NCBI RefSeq assembly: GCF_015354445.1 | Contig: NZ_JADKYT010000001.1 | Coordinates: forward strand, 744,001 to 808,000 | Source: Methylophilus sp. QUAN | Lineage (GTDB): Bacteria; Pseudomonadota; Gammaproteobacteria; Burkholderiales; Methylophilaceae | Direction: 5' to 3' | DNA length: 64,000 nucleotides | Shown here: one piece after another, positions 50,163 to 58,508 of the stretch | Position numbering within the stretch: position 1 is the stretch's first letter | Layout: the number at the start of each line of letters is the position of its first letter | Program-made: the position numbers and the translations under genes | The notes under the pieces: generated by a model | Told to the model about the DNA's origin: nothing | The model's database searches: none | The model's input: the letters and a program-made list of their open reading frames with translations, nothing else

Positions 50163-52931
50163 ATGTTTCGTTTCAATATGGCATCATTACAACAAGTGCT
50201 GTCGTCGCGATGGATTGCGGCGGCAGTATTATTATTTGCCTTGCAAACCACTTTTTTGCTCTGGATGAGCGAGCGCCATCATGCCGAGGCCTTGCAGGCA
50301 GTCAAATTCAAGCAGTCCGCGCAGTCTGCGTCCGAGGCCATCCAGCAACGGCTCAATGCTTACCGGCAGATCCTCAAGGGCGTGGAGCAACTTTATATTT
50401 CCTCACAGTTTGTCTCCGCCGAAGAGTTTAGGCTTTATGTCGATGACTATCTCAAAAGCACTGAATACAACAGCCTGAACGCGCTGGGCTTTATCAAATA
50501 CATCCACCTGCATCATCCGGAAACGTTTAAAGACCTGGAGATGCCTTTGCCGCAATTGCTCAAGCACTTGGATTTCATTAAAGGCGATGACGAGATTGCG
50601 CCGGTGCTATACGTTGAGCCGCGTAACGATGCCAACCGTGAGACCTTACTGAAAAACACCTTTTTAGACGCACAATTGCGCGCCGATTTGCTGGAGGCGG
50701 GTGATGGAGACCGTTTGGTGCTGTCTGGCCATTATGCGGCCAACACCGTGGTGCAGCCTTATAAAAACTATATTTTTCATGCGCCGGTATACCGTCATCA
50801 TGAGGGCATGCAAACGGGTGATCGCCGTCATTGGTTGAATGGCTGGGTGTTTTTGCGTTTTGATGTGGCGGCTTTGCTGGCAGAGGCCTTGCACCCGATG
50901 GAGCAGCGGCTGGTGCATTTTGATGTGTTTGATCAGGGTCGTGAAGAAGGGCAGGTGCCTTTGTATCACAGTGGCTCTGATGACGAGCATGTGCATGACA
51001 ATGAGGCCGAGTTTACGGTTGCGCAGACCTTGAATGTGAGCGGGCAAGTGTGGCGCTTGCAGGCACGCTCTACGCCTGCGTTTGAAGCGGCGACGGATTA
51101 CCGCGATGCTAATGATATGGGCGTGTTAGGTGTGGTGATTAGCCTGTTATTGGCCGCGCTGGTGCAATTTGCTGTGGTGCGTAATCGCACACGCAATGCG
51201 CTGGAGAAATACAGCCTGGCACTGAACAGCAGCGAGCAGCGCTGGAAGTTTGCCATGGAGAGCACGGGTGACGGCGTGTGGGATTGGAATGTGCTCGAGT
51301 CTAAAGTGGTGTTTTCTGATCACTGGAAAAAGATACTCGGTTTTGCTGCCGACGAGCTGGACCATAAACCGGCGACCTGGAACCAGTGCATACACCCGGA
51401 CGACGCACCGGTGGCGATGGATTTGCACCAGCAGGTGCTGGATGGTGAGCGTGAGCAATATGCGATTGAGTATCGCATGTTATGCAAAGACGGTAGCTGG
51501 AAGTGGGTGTTTGACCGCGGCATGGTGCTGATGCACGACGAGCAGGGCAAGCCGACGCGCATATTGGGCACGCTGGCAGATATTTCGAAAATCAAGCAGT
51601 CGGAAGAGGTGGTTTGGCAATATGCCAATGTGGACACCCTGACCGGTTTGCCTAATCGCCGCCTGTTTTTTGACCGGCTGGACCATGCCTTGCATGGCAT
51701 TAAAAATAATAACCAGAAGCTGGCGATTATCTTTTTAGACCTGGACCGGTTTAAAGAGGTGAATGATAGCCAGGGCCATGACCAGGGGGATAAATTATTG
51801 TTGCAGGCGGGCAAGCGCCTGACCGGCTGCGTCGGTAACAAAGACCTGGTTGCGCGGCTGGGGGGCGACGAGTTTGTGCTGATGCTGAGTGACGCCCATG
51901 CCAGCCATGTCGAGGCGCTGGCGCAACGTGTGCTGGAAGCCTTATCACAGCCGTTTCAACTGGATGATACACATGCTTATGTATCGGCCAGCCTTGGGAT
52001 TGCGATCTTCCCTGATGATGCGGGCAATAAAGAAGACTTGATGAAGCGCGTGGACCAGGCTATGTATGCGTCCAAGCAAAAAGGCGGTAACTGCTTTACC
52101 TATTTCACGCCGCGCATGCAGCAAAGCGCTGAGCATCGTATGCGTTTGTCGCATGATTTGCGCCAGGCCATCAATAATGATGAGTTTTTCCTAGAGTATC
52201 AGCCGGTGGTGGATTTGCAGACCAATATGGTGGTGAAGGCAGAGGCCTTGTTGCGCTGGCAGCATCCGGTCAAAGGCCTGATCCCGCCGATGGAGTTTGT
52301 CTGCATTGCCGAGGATAATTTGCTGATTGTGCCAATTGGCGAATGGGTGTTTAAAACCGCGATTGCACAGTGCAGGCAGTGGCGCCAGTCGCTGCATCCG
52401 ATGTTCCAGGTGGCGGTGAATAAATCGCCGGTGCAGTTTGCCACCGAGCACAGAAAGAATGAGGACTGGCTGTTTGAAATGGCGAAGAACCATCACGAGG
52501 GCAATATGGTGGTGGTTGAAATCACCGAGCGCTTGTTGCTGGATGCCAGCTCACATGTCAGTGAGCGTTTGGCGCAATACCAGCAGGCGGGTGTGCAAGT
52601 GGCGCTGGACGATTTTGGCACTGGCTATTCGGCCTTGTCTTACCTGAAGAAATTCCCCATCGACTATGTCAAAATTGACCGTTCGTTTGTGCGCGAGCTG
52701 GGCACTTCAGGTGAAGACGAGGCTTTGTGCCGCGCGATTATTGTCATGGCGCACAGTCTGGGCATGCAGGTGATTGCCGAAGGCATTGAGAACCAGCGTC
52801 AACTGCGCATGTTGCAGGAGATGGGGTGTGATTTCGGCCAGGGCTATTACTTCTCGCCGCCGCTGCGTCCGGAGGCATTTGTGAGCTGGCACCATGAGTG
52901 GCACCAGCATCCGGCGATTATTTCACGCTAG
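50163..52931 (+). CDS. CHASE-PAS-GGDEF-EAL cyclic-di-GMP protein
   Basis: A 922-residue membrane protein. An N-terminal helix (WIAAAVLLFALQTTFLLWM), a periplasmic CHASE-type sensor (residues 40-300), a second helix (LGVVISLLLAALVQFAV), a PAS domain (WKFAMESTGDGVWDWNVLES), a GGDEF domain with LVARLGGDEFVLML and DTLTGLPNRRLFF, and an EAL domain with KAEALLRWQHP, ALDDFGTGYSALSYLKKFPI and AEGIENQRQL. Both catalytic signatures are intact. The inhibitory I-site (RxxD before GGDEF) appears lost (GNKDLVARLGGDEF), so feedback control may be reduced. Confidence 0.92.
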   Translation: MFRFNMASLQQVLSSRWIAAAVLLFALQTTFLLWMSERHHAEALQAVKFKQSAQSASEAIQQRLNAYRQILKGVEQLYISSQFVSAEEFRLYVDDYLKSTEYNSLNALGFIKYIHLHHPETFKDLEMPLPQLLKHLDFIKGDDEIAPVLYVEPRNDANRETLLKNTFLDAQLRADLLEAGDGDRLVLSGHYAANTVVQPYKNYIFHAPVYRHHEGMQTGDRRHWLNGWVFLRFDVAALLAEALHPMEQRLVHFDVFDQGREEGQVPLYHSGSDDEHVHDNEAEFTVAQTLNVSGQVWRLQARSTPAFEAATDYRDANDMGVLGVVISLLLAALVQFAVVRNRTRNALEKYSLALNSSEQRWKFAMESTGDGVWDWNVLESKVVFSDHWKKILGFAADELDHKPATWNQCIHPDDAPVAMDLHQQVLDGEREQYAIEYRMLCKDGSWKWVFDRGMVLMHDEQGKPTRILGTLADISKIKQSEEVVWQYANVDTLTGLPNRRLFFDRLDHALHGIKNNNQKLAIIFLDLDRFKEVNDSQGHDQGDKLLLQAGKRLTGCVGNKDLVARLGGDEFVLMLSDAHASHVEALAQRVLEALSQPFQLDDTHAYVSASLGIAIFPDDAGNKEDLMKRVDQAMYASKQKGGNCFTYFTPRMQQSAEHRMRLSHDLRQAINNDEFFLEYQPVVDLQTNMVVKAEALLRWQHPVKGLIPPMEFVCIAEDNLLIVPIGEWVFKTAIAQCRQWRQSLHPMFQVAVNKSPVQFATEHRKNEDWLFEMAKNHHEGNMVVVEITERLLLDASSHVSERLAQYQQAGVQVALDDFGTGYSALSYLKKFPIDYVKIDRSFVRELGTSGEDEALCRAIIVMAHSLGMQVIAEGIENQRQLRMLQEMGCDFGQGYYFSPPLRPEAFVSWHHEWHQHPAIISR

Positions 52932-52934
52932 CCA

Positions 52935-53507
52935 TTATTTGCTATGCAGTTGCAGCATGGCTTTTTCAAACTGGCCTTGTGCCAGTAAGTCAGTGACAGT
53001 GGTAGCCTTGATGATGCTGTCATCAATCGCCTGCTGTTCATCTTTACCCGCCGCTTTCAAGACAAAATTCACCACTTCAGCCTTATTGCCCGGATGGCCG
53101 ATGCCGATACGCAAGCGCCAGTAGTCAGGCGTGCCCAGGGCGGCATGAATATCACGCAAGCCGTTGTGTCCGCCATGGCCACCGCCAAATTTGAGTTTGG
53201 CCTGTCCTGGTGGCAGGTCCAATTCGTCATGCACCACCAGTACTTCTGCAGGCTGGATTTTGTAGTAGTTGGCAATGGCTGCGACAGACTTGCCGCTGGC
53301 GTTCATGAAGGTGCTGGGTTTGAGTAGCCATTTATCGCTGTGCGGCTGCCATTTGCCGGCAATGCCAAACAGTTTGGTTTCGGCCGCCAGGCGGCTGCCG
53401 GATTGTTGCGCCAGCAAATCCACCAGCCAGAAGCCTGCATTATGCCGGGTCATGGTGTATTTATCGCCGGGATTGCCCAGCCCTACAATCAGTTTGATGC
53501 CAGTCAT
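52935..53507 (-). CDS. pth: Peptidyl-tRNA hydrolase
   Basis: Recycles peptidyl-tRNA dropped from ribosomes. The 190-residue protein has LIVGLGNPGDKYTMTRHNAG with the catalytic His, FMNASGKSVA and VVHDELDLPPGQAKLKFGGG, all diagnostic. The C-terminus has the YWRLRIGIGHPG block. Downstream of rplY in the standard order. Confidence 0.95.
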   Translation of the reverse strand: MTGIKLIVGLGNPGDKYTMTRHNAGFWLVDLLAQQSGSRLAAETKLFGIAGKWQPHSDKWLLKPSTFMNASGKSVAAIANYYKIQPAEVLVVHDELDLPPGQAKLKFGGGHGGHNGLRDIHAALGTPDYWRLRIGIGHPGNKAEVVNFVLKAAGKDEQQAIDDSIIKATTVTDLLAQGQFEKAMLQLHSK

Positions 53508-53534
53508 GGTGTGAGTTTCGTTCAGACAAAGAAA

Positions 53535-53560
53535 AAACGCGCACTGAAGAGTGCGCGTTT
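53535..53560. terminator. Terminator between rplY and pth
   Basis: 11-bp stem (AAACGCGCACT/AGTGCGCGTTT) with loop GAAG, flanked by A/T runs on both sides; could also attenuate transcription from rplY into pth. Confidence 0.8.
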
Positions 53561-53587
53561 ATTGTAGCGGATAACCGCCAGGCCTGC

Positions 53588-54196
53588 TTAGGCTGCTGGA
53601 GTTTCTGCAGCAGCTTCGTCGCTACCACCACGTGGTTTAGCGATAGAAACCACGGCAGCGTCATCACCGTGAGCCAGTTGTACGAACTCGATGCCTTTTG
53701 GCAGCTTGATTTCGGACAAGTGGATAGAGTGACCAGCTTCCAATTTTGCCAGGTCAACTTCGATAAACTCTGGCAAATCTTTCGCCAGGCAGCTTACGTC
53801 AGCTTCAGTCTGGATGTGGGAGATGTTACCACCACCGGTTTTCACGCCAGGTGCCACGTCTTCGTTGATGAAGTGGAAAGGCACTTTCACGTGGATTTTC
53901 TCAGTCGCAGATACGCGCTGGAAATCGATGTGTTGAATCGTGTTGCGTACTGGGTGCAGTTGATAGTCACGCAGCAGAACGCTTTCAGCTTTGCCATCCA
54001 GCACCAGGCTCAGGATAGACGCGTGGAAAGCTTCATGGCGGAATTCCATGAACAGTTCTTTGTGGTTCAACTCGATAGATACAGCGGCTTGATCGCCACC
54101 GTACACAACACCAGGCACGCTGCCAGCGCGACGCAGGCGGCGGCTCGCACCCGTACCTTGAACGTCACGTTTGACTGCTTTAATTTCGATACTCAT
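53588..54196 (-). CDS. rplY: 50S ribosomal protein L25 (Ctc family)
   Basis: A 202-residue long-form L25 with the N-terminal 5S-binding domain (VQGTGASRRLRRAGSVPGVV, FHASILSLVLDGKAESVLLR, HIDFQRVSATEKIHVKVPFH) and the CTC-type extension (EAGHSIHLSEIKLPKGIEFV) with an acidic/Ala C-terminus. Binds 5S rRNA. Confidence 0.95.
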   Translation of the reverse strand: MSIEIKAVKRDVQGTGASRRLRRAGSVPGVVYGGDQAAVSIELNHKELFMEFRHEAFHASILSLVLDGKAESVLLRDYQLHPVRNTIQHIDFQRVSATEKIHVKVPFHFINEDVAPGVKTGGGNISHIQTEADVSCLAKDLPEFIEVDLAKLEAGHSIHLSEIKLPKGIEFVQLAHGDDAAVVSIAKPRGGSDEAAAETPAA

Positions 54197-54307
54197 GTTG
54201 AGGCTCCTAAAAACGCCACGAATGGCGGTACTGCACTAAAATCCACCTGCCGCGACCAGTAGGTGGGGTAAAACTTAATCCATGCTCTACATTGTATTTA
54301 TGTACTT

Positions 54308-55258
54308 TTAGTCCATAAATAAGGAAGAAACGGATTCTTCCTGGCTGATACGTTTGATGGTCTCTGCCAGCAAGGTAGCCGCGCTCAACTGGCGGATTTT
54401 GCTGCAGGCCTGTGCGCCAGCATTTAATGCAATTGTGTTGGTGACGACCAACTCATCCAGTGCGGAAGCCGTAATGCGTTCACCGGCACCGCCGGACAAT
54501 ACCGGGTGCGTGGCATAAGCCACCACTTTGGTCGCGCCACGGTCTTTCAAGGCCGCAGCGGCTTCACACAAGGTGTTCGCTGTATCCACCATGTCATCCA
54601 TGATGACGCAGGTGCGGCCTTCAACTTCACCTATAATATTCATGACCTTGGCAACGTTCGCTTTCGGGCGGCGTTTGTCGATAATGGCCAGGTCGGCATT
54701 CAATTGTTTGGCAGCTGCACGCGCACGCACCACGCCACCCACGTCTGGTGAAACAACGACCAGGTTTTCGTGACCTTGTTTGGCCAGGTCTTCGAGCAAA
54801 ATCGGGGTCGCATAAATATTGTCGACCGGGATATCAAAAAAGCCCTGGATCTGGTCTGAGTGCAAGTCCATGGTCAGCAGGCGGTTAACACCGACGCTGG
54901 TCAGCATATTGGCGACTACTTTTGCTGTGATCGCTACACGGGCTGAGCGCGGACGTCTGTCCTGGCGCGAATAACCCAGGTAAGGGATGGCTGCGGTAAT
55001 GCGGCCAGCAGAAGAGCGGCGCAGCGCATCGACCATGACCATGACTTCCATCAGGCTGTCATTGGTCGGGTAGCTGGTAGACTGCAATACAAACACGTCA
55101 CGGCCGCGGACATTCTCCAGCAGCTCCAACATGATTTCACCGTCTGAAAATCGGCCAACATCGGCACGCCCTAATTCAATACCCAAATGCTTGGCAACTT
55201 CTTGTGCCAGTACCGGATTGGCATTGCCGGTAAATACCATCATGTTGGCGTTACTCAA
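54308..55258 (-). CDS. prs: Ribose-phosphate pyrophosphokinase
   Basis: Makes PRPP for nucleotide, His and Trp synthesis. The 316-residue protein has [55 protein letters not shown] and the PRPP loop [14 protein letters not shown], all conserved. Normal length. Lies between tRNA-Gln and rplY as in other Betaproteobacteria. Confidence 0.96.
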   Translation of the reverse strand: MSNANMMVFTGNANPVLAQEVAKHLGIELGRADVGRFSDGEIMLELLENVRGRDVFVLQSTSYPTNDSLMEVMVMVDALRRSSAGRITAAIPYLGYSRQDRRPRSARVAITAKVVANMLTSVGVNRLLTMDLHSDQIQGFFDIPVDNIYATPILLEDLAKQGHENLVVVSPDVGGVVRARAAAKQLNADLAIIDKRRPKANVAKVMNIIGEVEGRTCVIMDDMVDTANTLCEAAAALKDRGATKVVAYATHPVLSGGAGERITASALDELVVTNTIALNAGAQACSKIRQLSAATLLAETIKRISQEESVSSLFMD

Positions 55259-55333
55259 CGTTGTACCCTTTTTTAGCGATGACGATGTCTTGAAACCTGG
55301 TTCCAGTCACATGGCCGGAACCTATAAAAAATT

Positions 55334-55365
55334 TAAGCGTGTAAATCGTTAAATCTACACGCTTA
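55334..55365 (-). terminator. Hairpin after tRNA-Gln
   Basis: 10-bp stem (TAAGCGTGTA/TACACGCTTA) a few bases beyond the CCA end of the tRNA on the minus strand. It lies before prs and may be a terminator or an RNase processing site. Confidence 0.7.
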
Positions 55366-55369
55366 TGTT

Positions 55370-55446
55370 TGGCTGAGGAGGAAGGATTCGAACCTTCGCA
55401 TGCCGGAATCAAAATCCGGTGCCTTAACCAGCTTGGCGACTCCCCA
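55370..55446 (-). tRNA. tRNA-Gln (TTG)
   Basis: 77 bases with encoded CCA: acceptor TGGGGAG/CTCCTCA, D arm GCCA...AGGC, anticodon stem CCGGA/TCCGG with loop TTTTGAT, T arm GAAGG/CCTTC. Anticodon TTG reads CAA/CAG. Confidence 0.93.
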
Positions 55447-55460
55447 ATAACTTGTCTTAA

Positions 55461-56360
55461 TCACACGCTTTTTGTGTTTTGGTCATCATCGGTGACCGAG
55501 CCAAAAAGCGGATGGTATTCTAACCCTTTTGACCAAAAACCGAAAGTGTTTTTTGGTCTATTTTCAATCAATTCGCGCGCTTTTGTTTCACTTTCCACCG
55601 CCACGAATACTGAAGCCCCTGAACCACTCATACGGGCATCGCCGTATTGTTTTAACCAGAGTAACGTATTTGCAACGTCGGGATATAACGCACAAACAAC
55701 CGCTTCCATATCGTTCCTGACTTGCTGCCAGAACGCGCTGGAATTAGCGCCGTTTGAAAAGTCCGCCATTCTCAATGGTTTCGAGTCTCTTGTCAATGCT
55801 TGATGTGCAAATATTTTTGTGGTGGGCACCTCTACCTGCGGTGTGATCACCACATAGTATTTTTTCAGCATGGCTGGCGGCAGGGCAACGGCGGCTAATT
55901 GTTCGCCCACGCCTTCTGCCCAGGCGGTTTGACCAAAGATAAACACCGGTACATCTGCCCCTAACGTGAGCCCGATCTGCATCAGTTGTTGCCTGGAATA
56001 GCCTAATTGCCATTGTTGATTCAATGCCATCAGCACGGTGGCCGCATCCGAACTGCCACCGCCGAGGCCACCGCCCATGGGGGTGCGCTTGATGCACTCG
56101 ATCTCTGCGCCTAGCGGGCAGCCACTGGCCTGCTGCAAGGCGCGCGCGGCGCGTATGGTTAAGTCTTTTTCTGCAGGCACGCCCGGTAAGGGGGTAAGGT
56201 GTACGATTTCCCCATCCTCGCGTACGCGTATGCGCAGCTCGTCACCGTGATCCAACAGCAAGAACACACTTTGCAGGTCATGGTAACCGTCAGCGCGGCG
56301 GCCGGTAATATGCAGAAACAGGTTGATTTTACAGGGGGCGGGGTAGGTCAGCAGTTCCAT
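55461..56360 (-). CDS. ispE: 4-diphosphocytidyl-2-C-methyl-D-erythritol kinase
   Basis: MEP-pathway kinase for isoprenoid precursors. The start at 56360 gives ELLTYPAPCKINLFLHITG; the longer open frame is not supported. The GHMP ATP loop is PMGGGLGGGSSDAATVL, and the C-terminus contains ARMSGSGASVFVAVE. Length 299 is slightly longer than typical. Confidence 0.95.
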   Translation of the reverse strand: MELLTYPAPCKINLFLHITGRRADGYHDLQSVFLLLDHGDELRIRVREDGEIVHLTPLPGVPAEKDLTIRAARALQQASGCPLGAEIECIKRTPMGGGLGGGSSDAATVLMALNQQWQLGYSRQQLMQIGLTLGADVPVFIFGQTAWAEGVGEQLAAVALPPAMLKKYYVVITPQVEVPTTKIFAHQALTRDSKPLRMADFSNGANSSAFWQQVRNDMEAVVCALYPDVANTLLWLKQYGDARMSGSGASVFVAVESETKARELIENRPKNTFGFWSKGLEYHPLFGSVTDDDQNTKSV

Positions 56361-56401
56361 GCCCGCTATTGTAAAGCATGCCTGCGTACTCCTTTGCATG
56401 C

Positions 56402-57793
56402 TTATTCCAGGATCATGCGGCCCTGACCATCCTGCACCGGGCGCTGGTTGGGCTCGCCGATGGCTTGCTGCAGGCTGCCCAGCTGGAATTTGGATATTTT
56501 CAACGCTTCTTTCATGATCACCCATTGCACGCCTTCGGTACATGGCGGCGCCGTTAGCGAGCCGCTGTAGCGATAATAGGCGGGCTTGGTCGGCATCAAG
56601 TCCGCAGGGGTGACACGTATCGCCAGCGGTTTGCTTTGCTCTTTTTCTTTAGGCAGGCTGCCTAACAACTTCTCCAGCCCGGCATGTGTGCTGCCTTCTT
56701 CCAGCATCACAGCAATAATCACCCGGTGCCCGGTTTTGTCCTCATGCACCATCTGCAGTTCTGCAGCATACGATTTTTGCTTGATCTGATGTTCGCCAGG
56801 CACATGCACGCTGATATATTTCAGCTGATACGGTTTCTGATCCAGCACCATCATATTGCCGGTGCCCGCATCCAGAATCAGGCTGTGGTCCTTGAGCACA
56901 ATATTTTTGAGCGGGAACTTCTGCAATCGCTTGATTGGTTTTAGGGCAGCCGTGATCGTGTTATCAATATTGATCGGTGATTGCTGGCTACCCGCGTTGC
57001 ACACGGCATAGTCCGGATTGAGGCTGCCCCATTTGTCTGGTCCGCGCGGGCCGCTATACGCCCAGGATTTATCATTGGTCTTGTCGGGTTTAGCTGCTTT
57101 TTCCTTATCCTTAAGGGTATCCGCGCCTTTATCGGTTTTGGTAGCTGCTTGCTTGGCAGTTGCCGCTTTATCTTCCGCAGGTTTGGCCGCTGGCTTGGCA
57201 TCTGCCGGTTTTGCTTCAGCGGCTTTCTCTTCAGCTTTGGGCGCTACTGGCTCGGCAACGCTATCTGGCGCGGCCGGTTTGTCTTTATTGCTGGCAACAG
57301 CAGGCACCACCGGGTTGGCGGCGCGTCTGGCGGCGGCTTCTATGCGCTGCTTTTCCTTGGCTTGCCATTTGCACACATATTGTTGCGCAACTTCTACTTC
57401 GGATTCCGGCAGTGGCTCAATAAAATCGGCTTGCTTGGATGTGGTGCCCGCTGAGTAGACCAACTCTTCGTCATCGTATTGAAATACCTGGATGGTGGCG
57501 GCTTTGCGTTTGTCGCAATCAAAATACCACAGGGCTTTGGCATGGTTGTAGACGCGGTCTACCGACTCCACGTTTTTCTGTGGATTGCGGTAATCAACCT
57601 TGACCCAGGCTTTGATATAAGGTTTTTCTTCCAGCAGGGATTGTTTGTCTATCATGAGCTGGTTGTCATCGGTTTTTTTGATCGATAACCACTGTGATGC
57701 ATGGCCGTGGCCAGGCATCATGCCCAGCACTAGCCACAAGCTAAATGCCAGCCAAAGTCGGTAATAAGTGGGGGTGAGAAGATAACAGCTCAT
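56402..57793 (-). CDS. Carbonic-anhydrase-like protein lacking two zinc ligands
   Basis: A 463-residue periplasmic protein. After a signal peptide (LAFSLWLVLGMMPGHGHA) comes an N-terminal domain with a CNP1/adhesin-E-like pattern (KAWVKVDYRNPQKN), an Ala/Lys/Pro-rich linker (about 160-240) and a C-terminal alpha-carbonic anhydrase domain (WAYSGPRGPDKWGSLNPDYA, QQSPINIDN, YSGSLTAPPCTEGVQW). The zinc site is damaged: the usual HFH is SVH (Ser328, His330) and ELH is ELQ (Gln347), so two of three ligand histidines are gone. Catalysis is unlikely; it may be a binding protein. It lies between ispE and lolB. Confidence 0.85.
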   Translation of the reverse strand: MSCYLLTPTYYRLWLAFSLWLVLGMMPGHGHASQWLSIKKTDDNQLMIDKQSLLEEKPYIKAWVKVDYRNPQKNVESVDRVYNHAKALWYFDCDKRKAATIQVFQYDDEELVYSAGTTSKQADFIEPLPESEVEVAQQYVCKWQAKEKQRIEAAARRAANPVVPAVASNKDKPAAPDSVAEPVAPKAEEKAAEAKPADAKPAAKPAEDKAATAKQAATKTDKGADTLKDKEKAAKPDKTNDKSWAYSGPRGPDKWGSLNPDYAVCNAGSQQSPINIDNTITAALKPIKRLQKFPLKNIVLKDHSLILDAGTGNMMVLDQKPYQLKYISVHVPGEHQIKQKSYAAELQMVHEDKTGHRVIIAVMLEEGSTHAGLEKLLGSLPKEKEQSKPLAIRVTPADLMPTKPAYYRYSGSLTAPPCTEGVQWVIMKEALKISKFQLGSLQQAIGEPNQRPVQDGQGRMILE

Positions 57794-57809
57794 AGTGCCA
57801 TTATCGACG

Positions 57810-57839
57810 CCTTGCGCTGAATCTTTAATCAGCGCAAGG
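57810..57839. terminator. Terminator after lolB
   Basis: An 11-bp stem (CCTTGCGCTGA/TCAGCGCAAGG) with an eight-base loop between lolB and the CA-like gene, without a clear U tract. Confidence 0.6.
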
Positions 57840-57866
57840 TCGGGTGATGCGTGTGTGAGTGACTGC

Positions 57867-58508
57867 TTACCAGTGCTGAATGACCAGTTTTAGACGCACG
57901 TCCTGTTGTTGCAGGCGCGTGGTATAAGGCAGTTGTTCCAGTGCGCCGTTGAGGGCGGTTTGCTGATAATCATCATAGGTGATTTGCCATTGATCCTGGG
58001 TCAGGCTGGCCGGTGCGCCATTTTCCAGATAGGCGGCCTGGAACGGGCTGTCGCGGTGTGGGATACCTAGTATCCATTGGCTGAGTCCGGCGAGTGGCAG
58101 GCGCCAGCCGAGCAGCCGCTCGGTCAGGCTGGCAACATCGGTGGCAGTGTGTTGTTTGCCACTTTGATCGGTCAGCGTCACGGATTGCTGGGTACGGTGG
58201 ATCAAGGCGACTTGTTGACCTAGCGGACTGAAAATGCGCATGGTGTCTGCTTGCACATCATGCTGCCATTCCAGGCGGGCGGTATAGCCTTTGCCCGCAT
58301 ATTGCACGGCCAGTTTGGCCTCTAGCGCAAATGGCTGGTTGGCTTGCAAGCGCTGTATACGTTGCTGGGCCGCGTTGCTGGCGGTGGTTTGGGTGGGCGG
58401 GGCTGGCAAGGTGGAGCAGCCCGCCAGCGCTACGCCCAGCAGGCCAACCAGGATTCGGCGGCCCACCTGTGACTTCCAGCGCGCAAGCGTAGGTAGTGCG
58501 ACCTGCAT
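57867..58508 (-). CDS. lolB: Outer-membrane lipoprotein receptor LolB
   Basis: A 213-residue lipoprotein with lipobox (LVGLLGVALAGC, Ser at +2). The LolB core shows FALEAKLAVQYAGKGYTARL, EWQHDVQADTMRIFSPLGQQ and LPLAGLSQWILGIP. It inserts lipoproteins delivered by LolA into the outer membrane. Its start overlaps the stop of the TPR gene (TAATG), as in many Betaproteobacteria. Confidence 0.93.
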   Translation of the reverse strand: MQVALPTLARWKSQVGRRILVGLLGVALAGCSTLPAPPTQTTASNAAQQRIQRLQANQPFALEAKLAVQYAGKGYTARLEWQHDVQADTMRIFSPLGQQVALIHRTQQSVTLTDQSGKQHTATDVASLTERLLGWRLPLAGLSQWILGIPHRDSPFQAAYLENGAPASLTQDQWQITYDDYQQTALNGALEQLPYTTRLQQQDVRLKLVIQHW

